Of a stretch of DNA of 64,000 bases, positions 25,630 to 35,257 are shown piece by piece. This DNA comes from Clostridia bacterium (lineage in GTDB: Bacteria; Bacillota; Clostridia; TANB77; CAG-508), in NCBI GenBank assembly GCA_900758165.1, contig CAAEQN010000114.1:10972-74971 (forward strand). The letters run 5' to 3'. The position numbers and the translations under genes are program-made. Each line of letters starts with the position of its first letter. The stretch's first letter is position 1. The notes below the pieces were generated by a model that saw only the letters and a list, made by a program, of their open reading frames with translations, was not told the DNA's origin and did not search any database.

Positions 25630-26257
25630 AAGTAAAGAAGAAAATCTTAAAAATGATAATTCTAATAAACCTTTAAAAAAAGGTTTAAAAAGATATGTCA
25701 AACTTCATACTTTAATTATAATATTAATATTATTAATATTTAATTCTTATGCATGGTTTATTTATTTAACGAAAGCATCTGCAGGAATAACAGCACATGT
25801 TTCTTCATGGGACATTGCTTTTACTATAGACGAAACTCAACAAACTGGTAGTATATTAATAGATGTTGGTAATATATATCCAGGAATGGATACATATACA
25901 AAATCGGTAAATATAAGAAATTCAGGAGAAACAACGGCAGACATTACCTTTGAATATAAATCTTTTACAATATTAGGACAGACCTATACAGTAGATGAAA
26001 ATTGTACTCAAGAAGAATTAAACAATAAGATTGCCAATGATTATCCGTTTAAAATATCTGTAACATTGGATAAAAGTAGGTTAGATAAAGACGGATATAG
26101 TGTTTTTACAGTTAATGTATCTTGGAGTTATGAGTCTGGAAATGATACTGTTGACACTTATTGGGGAGAGCAATCTTATGAATATAATAAATTGCATCCA
26201 ACAGAAAGTAGTTTAAAGTTAGAAATAAAATTAATAGCAAAACAAATAAACACATAA
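25613..26257 (+). CDS. TasA/camelysin-like secreted protein
   Basis: About 214 aa from the GTG at 25613, which has GAGAGG (25601-25606) at good spacing; an upstream ATG at 25571 in the same frame lacks a ribosome site. A basic leader is followed by a hydrophobic segment and NSYAWFIYLTKASAGITAH, the characteristic SipW-dependent junction. The mature part has SSWDIAFTID, IYPGMDTYTKSVNIRNSGE and VNVSWSYESGND, matching the general TasA/CalY beta-sandwich. It overlaps the stop of the active SipW gene, so coupling is likely. The operon ends just downstream at a strong hairpin. Confidence 0.82.
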   Translation: MEKKNRSKEENLKNDNSNKPLKKGLKRYVKLHTLIIILILLIFNSYAWFIYLTKASAGITAHVSSWDIAFTIDETQQTGSILIDVGNIYPGMDTYTKSVNIRNSGETTADITFEYKSFTILGQTYTVDENCTQEELNNKIANDYPFKISVTLDKSRLDKDGYSVFTVNVSWSYESGNDTVDTYWGEQSYEYNKLHPTESSLKLEIKLIAKQINT

Positions 26258-26286
26258 AAAATCCCTCACATAAAGGGATTTTTTTG
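26255..26286. terminator. Bidirectional terminator
   Basis: AAAAAATCCCT and AGGGATTTTTTT form a compact hairpin with A- and T-tracts, between convergent genes 25613 (+) and 26308 (-). Confidence 0.85.
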
Positions 26287-26307
26287 AATAAAATGAAATA
26301 TCATATT

Positions 26308-26907
26308 TTATGAAGTTATTTGCTTAAAAGATACTGTAACTTTTAATACTGCAGCAGAATCTGATTTTAAAGTAGAAGCAGTGTCTGCTAAATTATCCAT
26401 AGAAGAAGTTTCAGGATCATCATTCCACATAGTATATACACGCAATTTTCGTGATTTTACATTATCAGCGATTCTTATTATATTAGTTATATCAGCTTTA
26501 TTATTTTCAACCTTTAACTTTGCTCCATCATCTATAGAATAGCCTGTTATAACAATATCTGATACTGCACTACTTTCATCTGATTCGACAGAAATATTAT
26601 ATTGAAAAGATACATCTACATTTGTAAAATCAAAGTTTAAATCAAAATATCCCTCTGCTGTTGGAGCAATAACTCCACTTGCTATATTTTCATTGCCAGG
26701 AAATACTGGAGATATTCTAGATGAAAAGTCTGAATTATTTTTTATAGAAGCATTATTTACAGTAATATTCCATCTTGATATTGGAATAGAAGCCTTTCCT
26801 GTTGCAGAAGTTAAATACTTTGCATATATTTGTGACATTAAAAAAACAGATAATATTAAAAAAATGCAAGCCATAATTATAAACATAAGCTTTTTATTAA
26901 TTTTCAT
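26308..26907 (-). CDS. TasA-like secreted protein
   Basis: 199 aa. Signal region LMFIIMACIFLILSVFLM leads to QIYAKYLTSATGKASIPISRW near 26-46, a typical SipW-cargo junction. The mature domain shares the order of 18519: GVIAPTAEGYFDLNFDF, VDVSFQYNISV, ITGYSIDDGAKL and RVYTMWNDDPE. The two are clear paralogues although encoded in opposite directions 8 kb apart. AGAGGGA precedes the ATG. It is monocistronic and converges on the SipW operon; whichever SipW cleaves it must be encoded elsewhere in the island. Confidence 0.8.
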   Translation of the reverse strand: MKINKKLMFIIMACIFLILSVFLMSQIYAKYLTSATGKASIPISRWNITVNNASIKNNSDFSSRISPVFPGNENIASGVIAPTAEGYFDLNFDFTNVDVSFQYNISVESDESSAVSDIVITGYSIDDGAKLKVENNKADITNIIRIADNVKSRKLRVYTMWNDDPETSSMDNLADTASTLKSDSAAVLKVTVSFKQITS

Positions 26908-27055
26908 AAGTTTCCCTCTTTATCTCTTGAATTATTATAACAATATATATTATAATATTATATATTAAATTTTAACATATAAAAAAATGCAATTCAATAA
27001 TTTTTATTAGAAAAATTATTTGTTAATATTTAATAATCTAAAGAGGAGAAAAGTA

Positions 27056-27814
27056 ATGAGCAAAAAGAAAAAAGATTCAAACAATATAGAAAATAATAAA
27101 AAGGCTTCGGCAGGAGATAGAGAAAGAGTAGAATTAGGATCTGAAAAGTTAAAAAGGAGAGAAAAGAATATTAGAATAATAAAAATAGGGTTACTAATAA
27201 TTGCACTATTTTTAATAATAATATATTTTCTACTTCGATTGTTTTATGAAGGCGGAGCTTTTACAGTAGCATTAGATGACGATTTGGCTAAAAAAAGCGG
27301 TCTTGTAATGTATGAGAAGCTAAATGAAAAAGATACTAAAAAGATACTAAAAGTTGATCAATTAGAATTTGTAGACAACATATCAATAAACTGGCTTCCT
27401 GATAATATAGACACACAAGGTGAAGGAACACATAATGGGGATAATTATATAGCATATACATTCTATATAGAAAACAAAGGAGCAGATACAATAAATTATT
27501 GGTATACCATACTTGTAGATGATGTCGTAAAAAATGTTGATAGAGCAATAAGAGTAATGGTATTTAGAAATGGAGAAAAAGAAGTATATGCTAAGGCAAA
27601 TGAATCCACAGGACAAGCAGAAAAAGGAACAACAGCATTTAAAACAAATGACTGTGTTGTAGAAAAGCAAAGGGTTGATTTTAAATCTGGAGATATAGAT
27701 AAATTTACAATAGTAATATGGATAGAAGGAGATGATCCAGATTGTGTGGATGCACTAATAGGTGGAATGATGAAAATGCACATGGATATAACAGAAGAGC
27801 ATATTAAACAATAA
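27056..27814 (+). CDS. Membrane-anchored protein with a TasA-like extracellular domain
   Basis: About 252 aa from the ATG at 27056, which has AGAGGAG at ideal spacing; the longer TTG start at 27020 has none. A long charged cytoplasmic tail (1-40) precedes a membrane segment (41-60). The extracellular part has NYIAYTFYIENKGADTINYW (about 132-151). Its end, IVIWIEGDDPDCVDALIGG, shares a W-[IV]-E-G-x-D-x-D-C motif with the secreted protein at 28005. The long positively charged tail makes it look like an anchor rather than a released subunit. An inverted repeat, AATAATTTTT/AAAAATTATT (26996-27020), lies in its leader. It ends at a strong terminator, so it is separate from 28005. Confidence 0.7.
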   Translation: MSKKKKDSNNIENNKKASAGDRERVELGSEKLKRREKNIRIIKIGLLIIALFLIIIYFLLRLFYEGGAFTVALDDDLAKKSGLVMYEKLNEKDTKKILKVDQLEFVDNISINWLPDNIDTQGEGTHNGDNYIAYTFYIENKGADTINYWYTILVDDVVKNVDRAIRVMVFRNGEKEVYAKANESTGQAEKGTTAFKTNDCVVEKQRVDFKSGDIDKFTIVIWIEGDDPDCVDALIGGMMKMHMDITEEHIKQ

Positions 27815-27822
27815 ATAAAATA

Positions 27823-27872
27823 TAATGCTTTGATTAAAAAATAAGTTTTAATCAAAGCATTAATTATTTTAA
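27823..27872 (+). terminator. Terminator of 27056 gene
   Basis: Perfect 17-base stem: TAATGCTTTGATTAAAA (27823-27839) with its complement at 27846-27862, six-base loop, followed by ATTATTTT. Confidence 0.8.
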
Positions 27873-27910
27873 AAATATTACAAAATATTACAAAATATTA
27901 CAAAAATTAC
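27872..27910 (+). repeat. Tandem AAAATATTAC repeats upstream of the 28005 promoter
   Basis: Three perfect 10-base copies (27872-27901) and a degenerate fourth, i.e. one helical turn per copy, ending about 36 bases upstream of the -35. The same AATATTAC core occurs twice at 11-base spacing upstream of the pilus operon promoter. Confidence 0.7.
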
Positions 27911-27937
27911 AATTACTTTACAAATAATGAATAAATA

Positions 27938-27966
27938 TTGACTTAACAATTAGCATGTGTTATCTT
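27938..27966 (+). promoter_or_regulatory. Promoter of the 28005 secreted protein gene
   Basis: TTGACT, 17-base spacer, TATCTT; ribosome site GTGAGG follows before the ATG at 28005. Confidence 0.6.
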
Positions 27967-28004
27967 TATATTACATAGAAAATATAGAGAGTGAGGAAAA
28001 ATAA

Positions 28005-28967
28005 ATGAGTAAAAAAAGCAAAAGAAAAACAAATTTAAAATCAGCAATATTGCTTCTATTATTAATGGCAGTATTACTAATAACATCATCTTATGCATGG
28101 TTTACATCAAACGAAACAGTAACTGTAAGTTCATTACAAGTTAATGTTAAAGCAACAAACGGTTTGCAAATATCTGCAGACGGAGAAACATGGAAATCTG
28201 TACTATCCAAAGACGACATAGTAAAAGGCTATGATGGAAGCACTAATAATATACCAACAGAAATGGCACCAGTTTCTACAACAGGAAATGTAGCAACAGG
28301 AAATATGGATATGTATTATGGAAAAGTAATAACAGATGAATCAACAGGAAATTTCTTATTAACAGCAACTAAAGATACAGATACTACTGGACATTACATA
28401 GTATTTGACCTATTCTTAAAGGTAGATTCTCCATCAGATATATATCTAACAGCAAATTCTAAAGTAGAATATAAAGGAGCTGAAGATAAAGGTCTACAAA
28501 ATGCAGCCCGTGTAGCATTCGTAGAAGAAGGAAATACAGCAGTAACATCTAATTTAACAACAATTAGAGGATTAAAGCTAGCTTCTGGTACAGCTAAAAT
28601 ATGGGAGCCAAACAATGACAAACATTCAGTTTTAGGTGCACAAAACGCTAGAGATTATTATGGAGTAACAGATGACCCTATTACACAAGTACCATACTAT
28701 GGAATAATGAAAGAAATAACACAATCTGACAATATTTCATTAAAACAAACAGTAACAGCATCTCCATCAGCAACTCACTTTGCAAAAGTATCTCCTGCAT
28801 GGACAACTCCACAAACTATGTCAGCACAAGCTTATGGAAATTTAAAAGCTGGAATAACAAAAATAAGAGTATATATGTGGGTAGAAGGACAAGATGTTGA
28901 CTGTGAAAACGGCGCTTCTGGAACAGATATAGCATATACAATTCAATTCTCAACAAAAAATAGCTAA
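28005..28967 (+). CDS. TasA-like secreted fibre-type protein
   Basis: 320 aa. The basic N-terminus MSKKSKRKTN and hydrophobic core (about 11-28) lead to SSYAWFTSNETVTV, a classic SipW-dependent signal region. The mature part is low in Cys, rich in Thr/Ala/Gly, and beta-rich, with YIVFDLFLKVDSPSDIYL (about 129-146). It ends IRVYMWVEGQDVDCENGASG, sharing the W-[IV]-E-G-x-D-x-D-C motif with 27056. It has its own promoter preceded by phased repeats and its own terminator, the layout of an abundantly and separately regulated subunit. I think it is the main fibre candidate of the island; no direct evidence of polymerisation is visible. Confidence 0.78.
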   Translation: MSKKSKRKTNLKSAILLLLLMAVLLITSSYAWFTSNETVTVSSLQVNVKATNGLQISADGETWKSVLSKDDIVKGYDGSTNNIPTEMAPVSTTGNVATGNMDMYYGKVITDESTGNFLLTATKDTDTTGHYIVFDLFLKVDSPSDIYLTANSKVEYKGAEDKGLQNAARVAFVEEGNTAVTSNLTTIRGLKLASGTAKIWEPNNDKHSVLGAQNARDYYGVTDDPITQVPYYGIMKEITQSDNISLKQTVTASPSATHFAKVSPAWTTPQTMSAQAYGNLKAGITKIRVYMWVEGQDVDCENGASGTDIAYTIQFSTKNS

Positions 28968-29033
28968 AAAATAATTATAAAATACTTGTAATATTTTATT
29001 AGATTTGTTAAAATTATTACTAAAGAAATAATA

Positions 29034-29092
29034 AAAATAGACTAAAAAAAAACACAATTTTTGGGTTTGAATTTTAGTCTATTTTGCTTTTT
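29034..29092 (+). terminator. Terminator of 28005 gene
   Basis: AAAATAGACTAAAA (29034-29047) pairs with TTTTAGTCTATTTT (29072-29085), then GCTTTTTATT. Confidence 0.75.
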
Positions 29093-29124
29093 ATTGTATA
29101 GAATTTATTTTCTATACAATAAAA
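29089..29124 (+). promoter_or_regulatory. Inverted repeat in the pyrG upstream region
   Basis: TTTTATTGTATAG and CTATACAATAAAA, perfect 13-base arms with a 10-base gap. It lies just upstream of a TATAAT (29129-29134) that could be the pyrG -10, so it may be an operator or a second hairpin of the preceding terminator. Confidence 0.4.
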
Positions 29125-29156
29125 GATTTATAATAAAATAAGAATGTACTAATTAG

Positions 29157-30797
<1,641 letters not shown>

Positions 30798-30805
30798 AAT
30801 GAAAT

Positions 30806-30840
30806 GTCAATAAGGATTTGAATATATCCTTATTGACGTT
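30806..30840. terminator. Bidirectional terminator between pyrG and rqcH
   Basis: GTCAATAAGGAT (30806-30817) and ATCCTTATTGAC (30826-30837), perfect 12-base stem, followed by GTTTTGG; overlaps the rqcH stop codon. Confidence 0.75.
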
Positions 30841-32533
30841 TTGGATTTACATACAATGTTTTGTTATTTGTATAAATTACCATACCAGGTTTTGCACCAT
30901 TTGGCTTTCTTACATATTTTATATATGTGTAATCAACAGGCACATTTTGTGAAAATTTGGCTTTGCTGTAATATGCGGCAATAGTTGCACATTTATAAAT
31001 GATGGAGTCAGTAGCGTTTTTCTTCTTACCAAGTTTTAATACAACATGGCTTCCATGAATATCTTTAGTGTGAAACCATAAATCAGAGTCTTTTGCAATT
31101 CTACAAGTTAAATAATCATTTTGTTTATTATTTTTTCCAACTAACACAGTAAAGCCATCTATTGTAAGTTCTGTAGGTAAAAGAGAATTAATTTTTTTGC
31201 TCTTACATTGAACCTGTTGAGAGTTAGAATGTATATCAAGAATTTTAGATGTTTCTAAATATATATCTTGCAATGTTTCTATATCTTTAGCATTATCTAC
31301 TTCGTCTAAAACGTTATCTAAATAAGTAATCTCTGTATTAATTAACTCTTTTTGTTTTTGAACTATGGCATAAGTATTTTGCAATTTTCTATACTTTTTA
31401 AAGAATTTTTTAGCATTGGCAGAAGGCGAAATAGTATTGTCTAAAGTTATTTCTACTGGCGTGTTATTCTCATAATAGTTTTCTAAAGTTATAGCACTTT
31501 GATTATAATTTGGAATTTTATATAAATTAGTTGTAATTAATTCTCCATATAATTTATATTTTTCCATTTTTGAACACTCATCTAAAGTTTTGTTTGCAGT
31601 ATTCAATTTATTTTCTAACTTTTTTAATTTTACTAAAATTAATTGTAACAAATTATTCTTATAAGAAGAAAAAGCCTCAAATTGCCATTTATTAAAATAA
31701 AAATCATCAATAAAGAAATTTATTTGATATGGAGTTTGTTGATTTTTATATATTAAGTAAAAATCTTCTTTTTTTGCCAATATTTTATAACAAGAAAGAG
31801 ATTTGTAATTGTTATCTATAGTAAAGATAAGGTCTTTTAAATATTTGTATATCAATTTGTAGTTATCTAACGATATAGATAAATTATCTTCAAGTTGTAG
31901 ATTGTTTAGCATATATATAATACTAGAGTTACTAAATCCTATATAAGAAGACGAGATTCCGCTAGAAATGTTAGCATAATTTTGAATATTTTTATAAAAT
32001 TCGTCAAAAGTAGATGTTAAGAAGTTTTGTTTAGAACTATCTAAAACAAAGTATTTATAACCAGGGAATATATCTCTAAAAGAATTATCAAGCTTATTCA
32101 AATGCCTTAAACTATCTATAATAATACTTTCAGAATTCATTAAAATTATATTACTATGTTTTCCCATAAGCTCGACAACAAGAGTTTTTGTAACTAACTC
32201 ATTAAAGTCATTGTAACAATCAATGTCTATATAAACAATTCTTTCTAAACCTTTCATATAAATTTTTTTTATAGTTCCACCAGTTAAATGTTTTCTTAAA
32301 ACCATACAGAAATTAAGAACATTTTGAGGATTAGATTTAGAATGAGTAGTAAGATTTAATCTATAATTAACAGGGTCTATAGAAATATTCAAAGCATAAT
32401 TTTTTCCGCCAGAATAAACACAAATTAAAATTTCGTTTTTATTTGGTTCAAATATTTTATTAATCTTTCCATTAATTAAACAATCATTCAATTCAGCAAT
32501 AACTGATTTTATAATTACGCCATCAAAAGCCAT
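30830..32533 (-). CDS. rqcH: RqcH/NFACT family ribosome quality-control protein
   Basis: 567-aa member of the NFACT family (FbpA/RqcH/Rqc2), which binds stalled 50S-peptidyl-tRNA complexes and adds alanine tails in bacteria. N-terminal NFACT-N starts MAFDGVIIKSVIAELND with the NPVNYRLNLT-type block near 50. A central coiled coil spans roughly 290-420. The C-terminal NFACT-R domain has DGFTVLVGKNNKQNDYLT, DLWFHTKDIHGSHVVLK and YTYIKYVRKPNGAKPGMV. It is transcribed divergently from ftsK with AAGGAG before the ATG. Older annotations call these fibronectin-binding proteins; I favour the ribosome role. Confidence 0.93.
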   Translation of the reverse strand: MAFDGVIIKSVIAELNDCLINGKINKIFEPNKNEILICVYSGGKNYALNISIDPVNYRLNLTTHSKSNPQNVLNFCMVLRKHLTGGTIKKIYMKGLERIVYIDIDCYNDFNELVTKTLVVELMGKHSNIILMNSESIIIDSLRHLNKLDNSFRDIFPGYKYFVLDSSKQNFLTSTFDEFYKNIQNYANISSGISSSYIGFSNSSIIYMLNNLQLEDNLSISLDNYKLIYKYLKDLIFTIDNNYKSLSCYKILAKKEDFYLIYKNQQTPYQINFFIDDFYFNKWQFEAFSSYKNNLLQLILVKLKKLENKLNTANKTLDECSKMEKYKLYGELITTNLYKIPNYNQSAITLENYYENNTPVEITLDNTISPSANAKKFFKKYRKLQNTYAIVQKQKELINTEITYLDNVLDEVDNAKDIETLQDIYLETSKILDIHSNSQQVQCKSKKINSLLPTELTIDGFTVLVGKNNKQNDYLTCRIAKDSDLWFHTKDIHGSHVVLKLGKKKNATDSIIYKCATIAAYYSKAKFSQNVPVDYTYIKYVRKPNGAKPGMVIYTNNKTLYVNPKRQ

Positions 32534-32636
32534 AATAATCTACTCCTTCTTAAATATTATAAACAAAGAAGATAGTAAAATCAAGGTTTATAACTTAATA
32601 TATGTATATCAAGTGAAAAGTTAAATTCAATTCTAT

Positions 32637-32681
32637 AAAAAAAGTACATAAATTTTTTGAAATTTCTATGTACTTTTTTTT
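32637..32681 (+). terminator. Hairpin with U-tract in the rqcH-ftsK divergent region
   Basis: AAAAAAAGTACATA and TATGTACTTTTTTTT form a strong hairpin, but no plus-strand gene precedes it. It may shield ftsK from antisense or upstream transcription, end a short RNA, or act as a leader attenuator. No candidate ORF is visible before it. Confidence 0.5.
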
Positions 32682-32806
32682 ACTTTTGGTATAGAATGTT
32701 ATCATGTAATAATGGAGTATTTTTATCCATTATAATATTAAAATTTGTAAAACATAAAACTATAACAATCAAAGGAAAAGTTAAACTCTAGGAGGAATGA
32801 TTATAA

Positions 32807-35176
32807 ATGGCAAAAAAAGGTAAGAGAAAGAAAAAGCAAACAGAGAAAAAGACAACGACAACTACTATGGCAGTAATAATTATGCTATTAGCAAGTATAT
32901 TGCTAGCTGTATTAATATATACAAATTCGGGATTTATAGGAGAAATGTTAAGTCCATTTTTAGGTGGAATAATGGGATATGTAAAATACATACTACCAGT
33001 AGGAGTATTTGTTCTTGCAATTTATATTGCATCTCAAGGAGAAACTTCTTGGGCAAGCAAAATAATACAACTATCTATAATGTTATTATGCATATCTATT
33101 GTAATGAATGTATATGAAATATATCAAGGAAAAGTACAATTAGAAGGGAAGACTTTTCAAGACATAGTGGAAAAATTTTATCAATTAGGAGCTGCAGGAG
33201 AAGGAGGAGGAGCTGTTTCTGCAATTGTAACTATTCCATTAATTAATTTGTTAGGAAAACCTGGCACTATAATAGTAGCAATAGGAGGAATACTTGTTTT
33301 ATTAGTTTCAATGTTTGGAATAGATTTAGTAAATAAAATTTCAGAGGTAATGGAAGAGTCATCAGAAATAAAAGAAAGAAACAAAAGTAAGCATTATAAA
33401 GAAGATGATGATGAACACATAATTGGATTAAAGGAAAGAAAAGAAACTAAAAAAGAGAAAAAATTAAGAGAAAAATTAGAAAAAGAAAAAGCAGCTTCAG
33501 ATGTAGAACAATTACAAATAAAATTAAACACAGAGCCAGAAAAGTCTAAATTGTTTAACATAGATAAAGAGAATAGAATATTCAAAAAGGATAAAGAAGA
33601 AAACAAACAAGCACCAGAATTTATAGAAGATCCTTTATTTAAAAAACAACAAGAACAAAAAGAAGATAAGACAAAAGAAGTATTGCAACTTGAACATACT
33701 ATTAGTGCAGAAGATGAAAACGATAAAAATTATGAATTCCCTCCTTTAACTTTATTAAGTCAAGGAGAAACAAAAGGACTAAAAGGAGGAAAAAGAGCTT
33801 TAACAGATACTGCTTCAAAATTACAAAAAACATTGTATAGTTTTGGCGTTTCTGCAAAAGTAGAAAACGTTTCCGTTGGTCCAGCAATTACAAGATATGA
33901 ATTAAAACCATCAGAAGGAGTACGTGTAAGTAAAATTGCAAATTTAGCAGATGATATTGCATTAAATTTAGCAGCAAAAACAATAAGAATAGAAGCACCA
34001 ATCCCAGGAAAGCAAGCAGTAGGAATAGAAGTACCAAATGAAGAAAGTGAAATGGTACATATAAGAGATATACTAGACACTGACGAATTTAAGAATCATA
34101 AATCAAAATTAGCTTTCGCATTAGGAAAGGATGTATCTGGAACAGCTGTTGTAACAGATATAGCAAAAATGCCCCATGTCATGATAGCTGGAGCGACAGG
34201 TTCTGGTAAGAGCGTATGTATAAATACACTAATTTCTAGCATTATATATAAAGCTAAACCAAGTGAAGTAAAATTAATAATGATAGATCCAAAAATAGTT
34301 GAGTTATCTGTATATAATGGAATACCACATTTATTAATACCAGTTGTTACAGACCCAAAAAAAGCTGCTGGAGCATTAGCGTGGGCTGTACAAGAAATGG
34401 AAAACAGATATTTAATGTTTGCTGAAAAAGGTGTTAGAGATTTAAAAGGGTATAATGAGGCAGTGGAAAAAGATAATAATATTGGAAAATTGTCACATAT
34501 TGTTATTATAATAGATGAACTTGCAGATTTAATGATGGTAGCAAAAGGAGACGTAGAAGATGCAATTTGTAGATTAGCGCAAAAAGCTAGAGCTGCAGGA
34601 ATGCATTTAGTAATAGCAACACAACGTCCATCAGTAGATGTAATTACAGGACTAATTAAAGCTAATATACCATCAAGAATAGCCTTTGCAGTATCTTCAC
34701 AAGTGGATTCTAGAACAATATTAGACCAAGTTGGAGCCGAAAAACTATTAGGAAAGGGTGATATGTTATTCTTCCCAACAGGAGCTCCAAAGCCAGTTAG
34801 AATTCAAGGAGCATTTATATCAGATAAAGAAGTAGAAAAAGTTGTAAATTTTGTTAAAGCAAACGGAGGAGAAACAACTTATAGAGATGACATTACAGAA
34901 TATATAGAAAAAGCAAATTCAACAGACAAGGAAATTGAAGAAGGAGCTTTAGATGACAATGAAGCAGACCCATTACTTAATGAAGCAATAGAAACAGTAA
35001 TAGAAACAGGACAAGCTTCAACATCTTTTATACAGAGAAAATTTAAAGTGGGTTATGCAAGGGCTGGAAGAATTATAGACCAAATGGAAGAAAGAGGAAT
35101 AATATCTGGATATCAAGGAAGCAAACCAAGAGAAGTTCTTATGACAAAAGAACGTTGGATAGAATTAAATTCTTAA
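32807..35176 (+). CDS. ftsK: FtsK/SpoIIIE family DNA translocase
   Basis: 789-aa hexameric DNA pump that moves chromosome through the division or sporulation septum. The N-terminal membrane domain has about four hydrophobic segments within residues 20-185, followed by a charged linker (190-305). The alpha/beta motor contains GATGSGKSV (462-470, Lys468) and the Walker B IVIIIDELADLMM. The C-terminal gamma winged-helix domain (about 720-785) has STSFIQRKFKVGYARAGRIID. A spore former needs a SpoIIIE function, but whether this copy is FtsK or SpoIIIE cannot be told from one sequence. Good AGGAGG site; monocistronic or leading the next gene 81 bases downstream. Confidence 0.95.
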   Translation: MAKKGKRKKKQTEKKTTTTTMAVIIMLLASILLAVLIYTNSGFIGEMLSPFLGGIMGYVKYILPVGVFVLAIYIASQGETSWASKIIQLSIMLLCISIVMNVYEIYQGKVQLEGKTFQDIVEKFYQLGAAGEGGGAVSAIVTIPLINLLGKPGTIIVAIGGILVLLVSMFGIDLVNKISEVMEESSEIKERNKSKHYKEDDDEHIIGLKERKETKKEKKLREKLEKEKAASDVEQLQIKLNTEPEKSKLFNIDKENRIFKKDKEENKQAPEFIEDPLFKKQQEQKEDKTKEVLQLEHTISAEDENDKNYEFPPLTLLSQGETKGLKGGKRALTDTASKLQKTLYSFGVSAKVENVSVGPAITRYELKPSEGVRVSKIANLADDIALNLAAKTIRIEAPIPGKQAVGIEVPNEESEMVHIRDILDTDEFKNHKSKLAFALGKDVSGTAVVTDIAKMPHVMIAGATGSGKSVCINTLISSIIYKAKPSEVKLIMIDPKIVELSVYNGIPHLLIPVVTDPKKAAGALAWAVQEMENRYLMFAEKGVRDLKGYNEAVEKDNNIGKLSHIVIIIDELADLMMVAKGDVEDAICRLAQKARAAGMHLVIATQRPSVDVITGLIKANIPSRIAFAVSSQVDSRTILDQVGAEKLLGKGDMLFFPTGAPKPVRIQGAFISDKEVEKVVNFVKANGGETTYRDDITEYIEKANSTDKEIEEGALDDNEADPLLNEAIETVIETGQASTSFIQRKFKVGYARAGRIIDQMEERGIISGYQGSKPREVLMTKERWIELNS

Positions 35177-35222
35177 CAAATAATTAATAAGCAAAAAGAT
35201 AAAATTTTATAAAAAACAGAAG

Positions 35223-35242
35223 AATAATGCCAAAGCATTATT
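35223..35242 (+). promoter_or_regulatory. Small hairpin before the 35258 gene
   Basis: AATAATGC-CAAA-GCATTATT, perfect 8-base stem and tetraloop directly upstream of the ribosome site AAAAAGGGAG. No U-tract, so probably not a terminator; may affect translation. Confidence 0.35.
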
Positions 35243-35257
35243 AAAAAGGGAGCTTTT

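Noticed and set aside
27020..27055. TTG start giving a longer anchor protein
   Set aside because: No ribosome site; AGAGGAG clearly serves the ATG at 27056.
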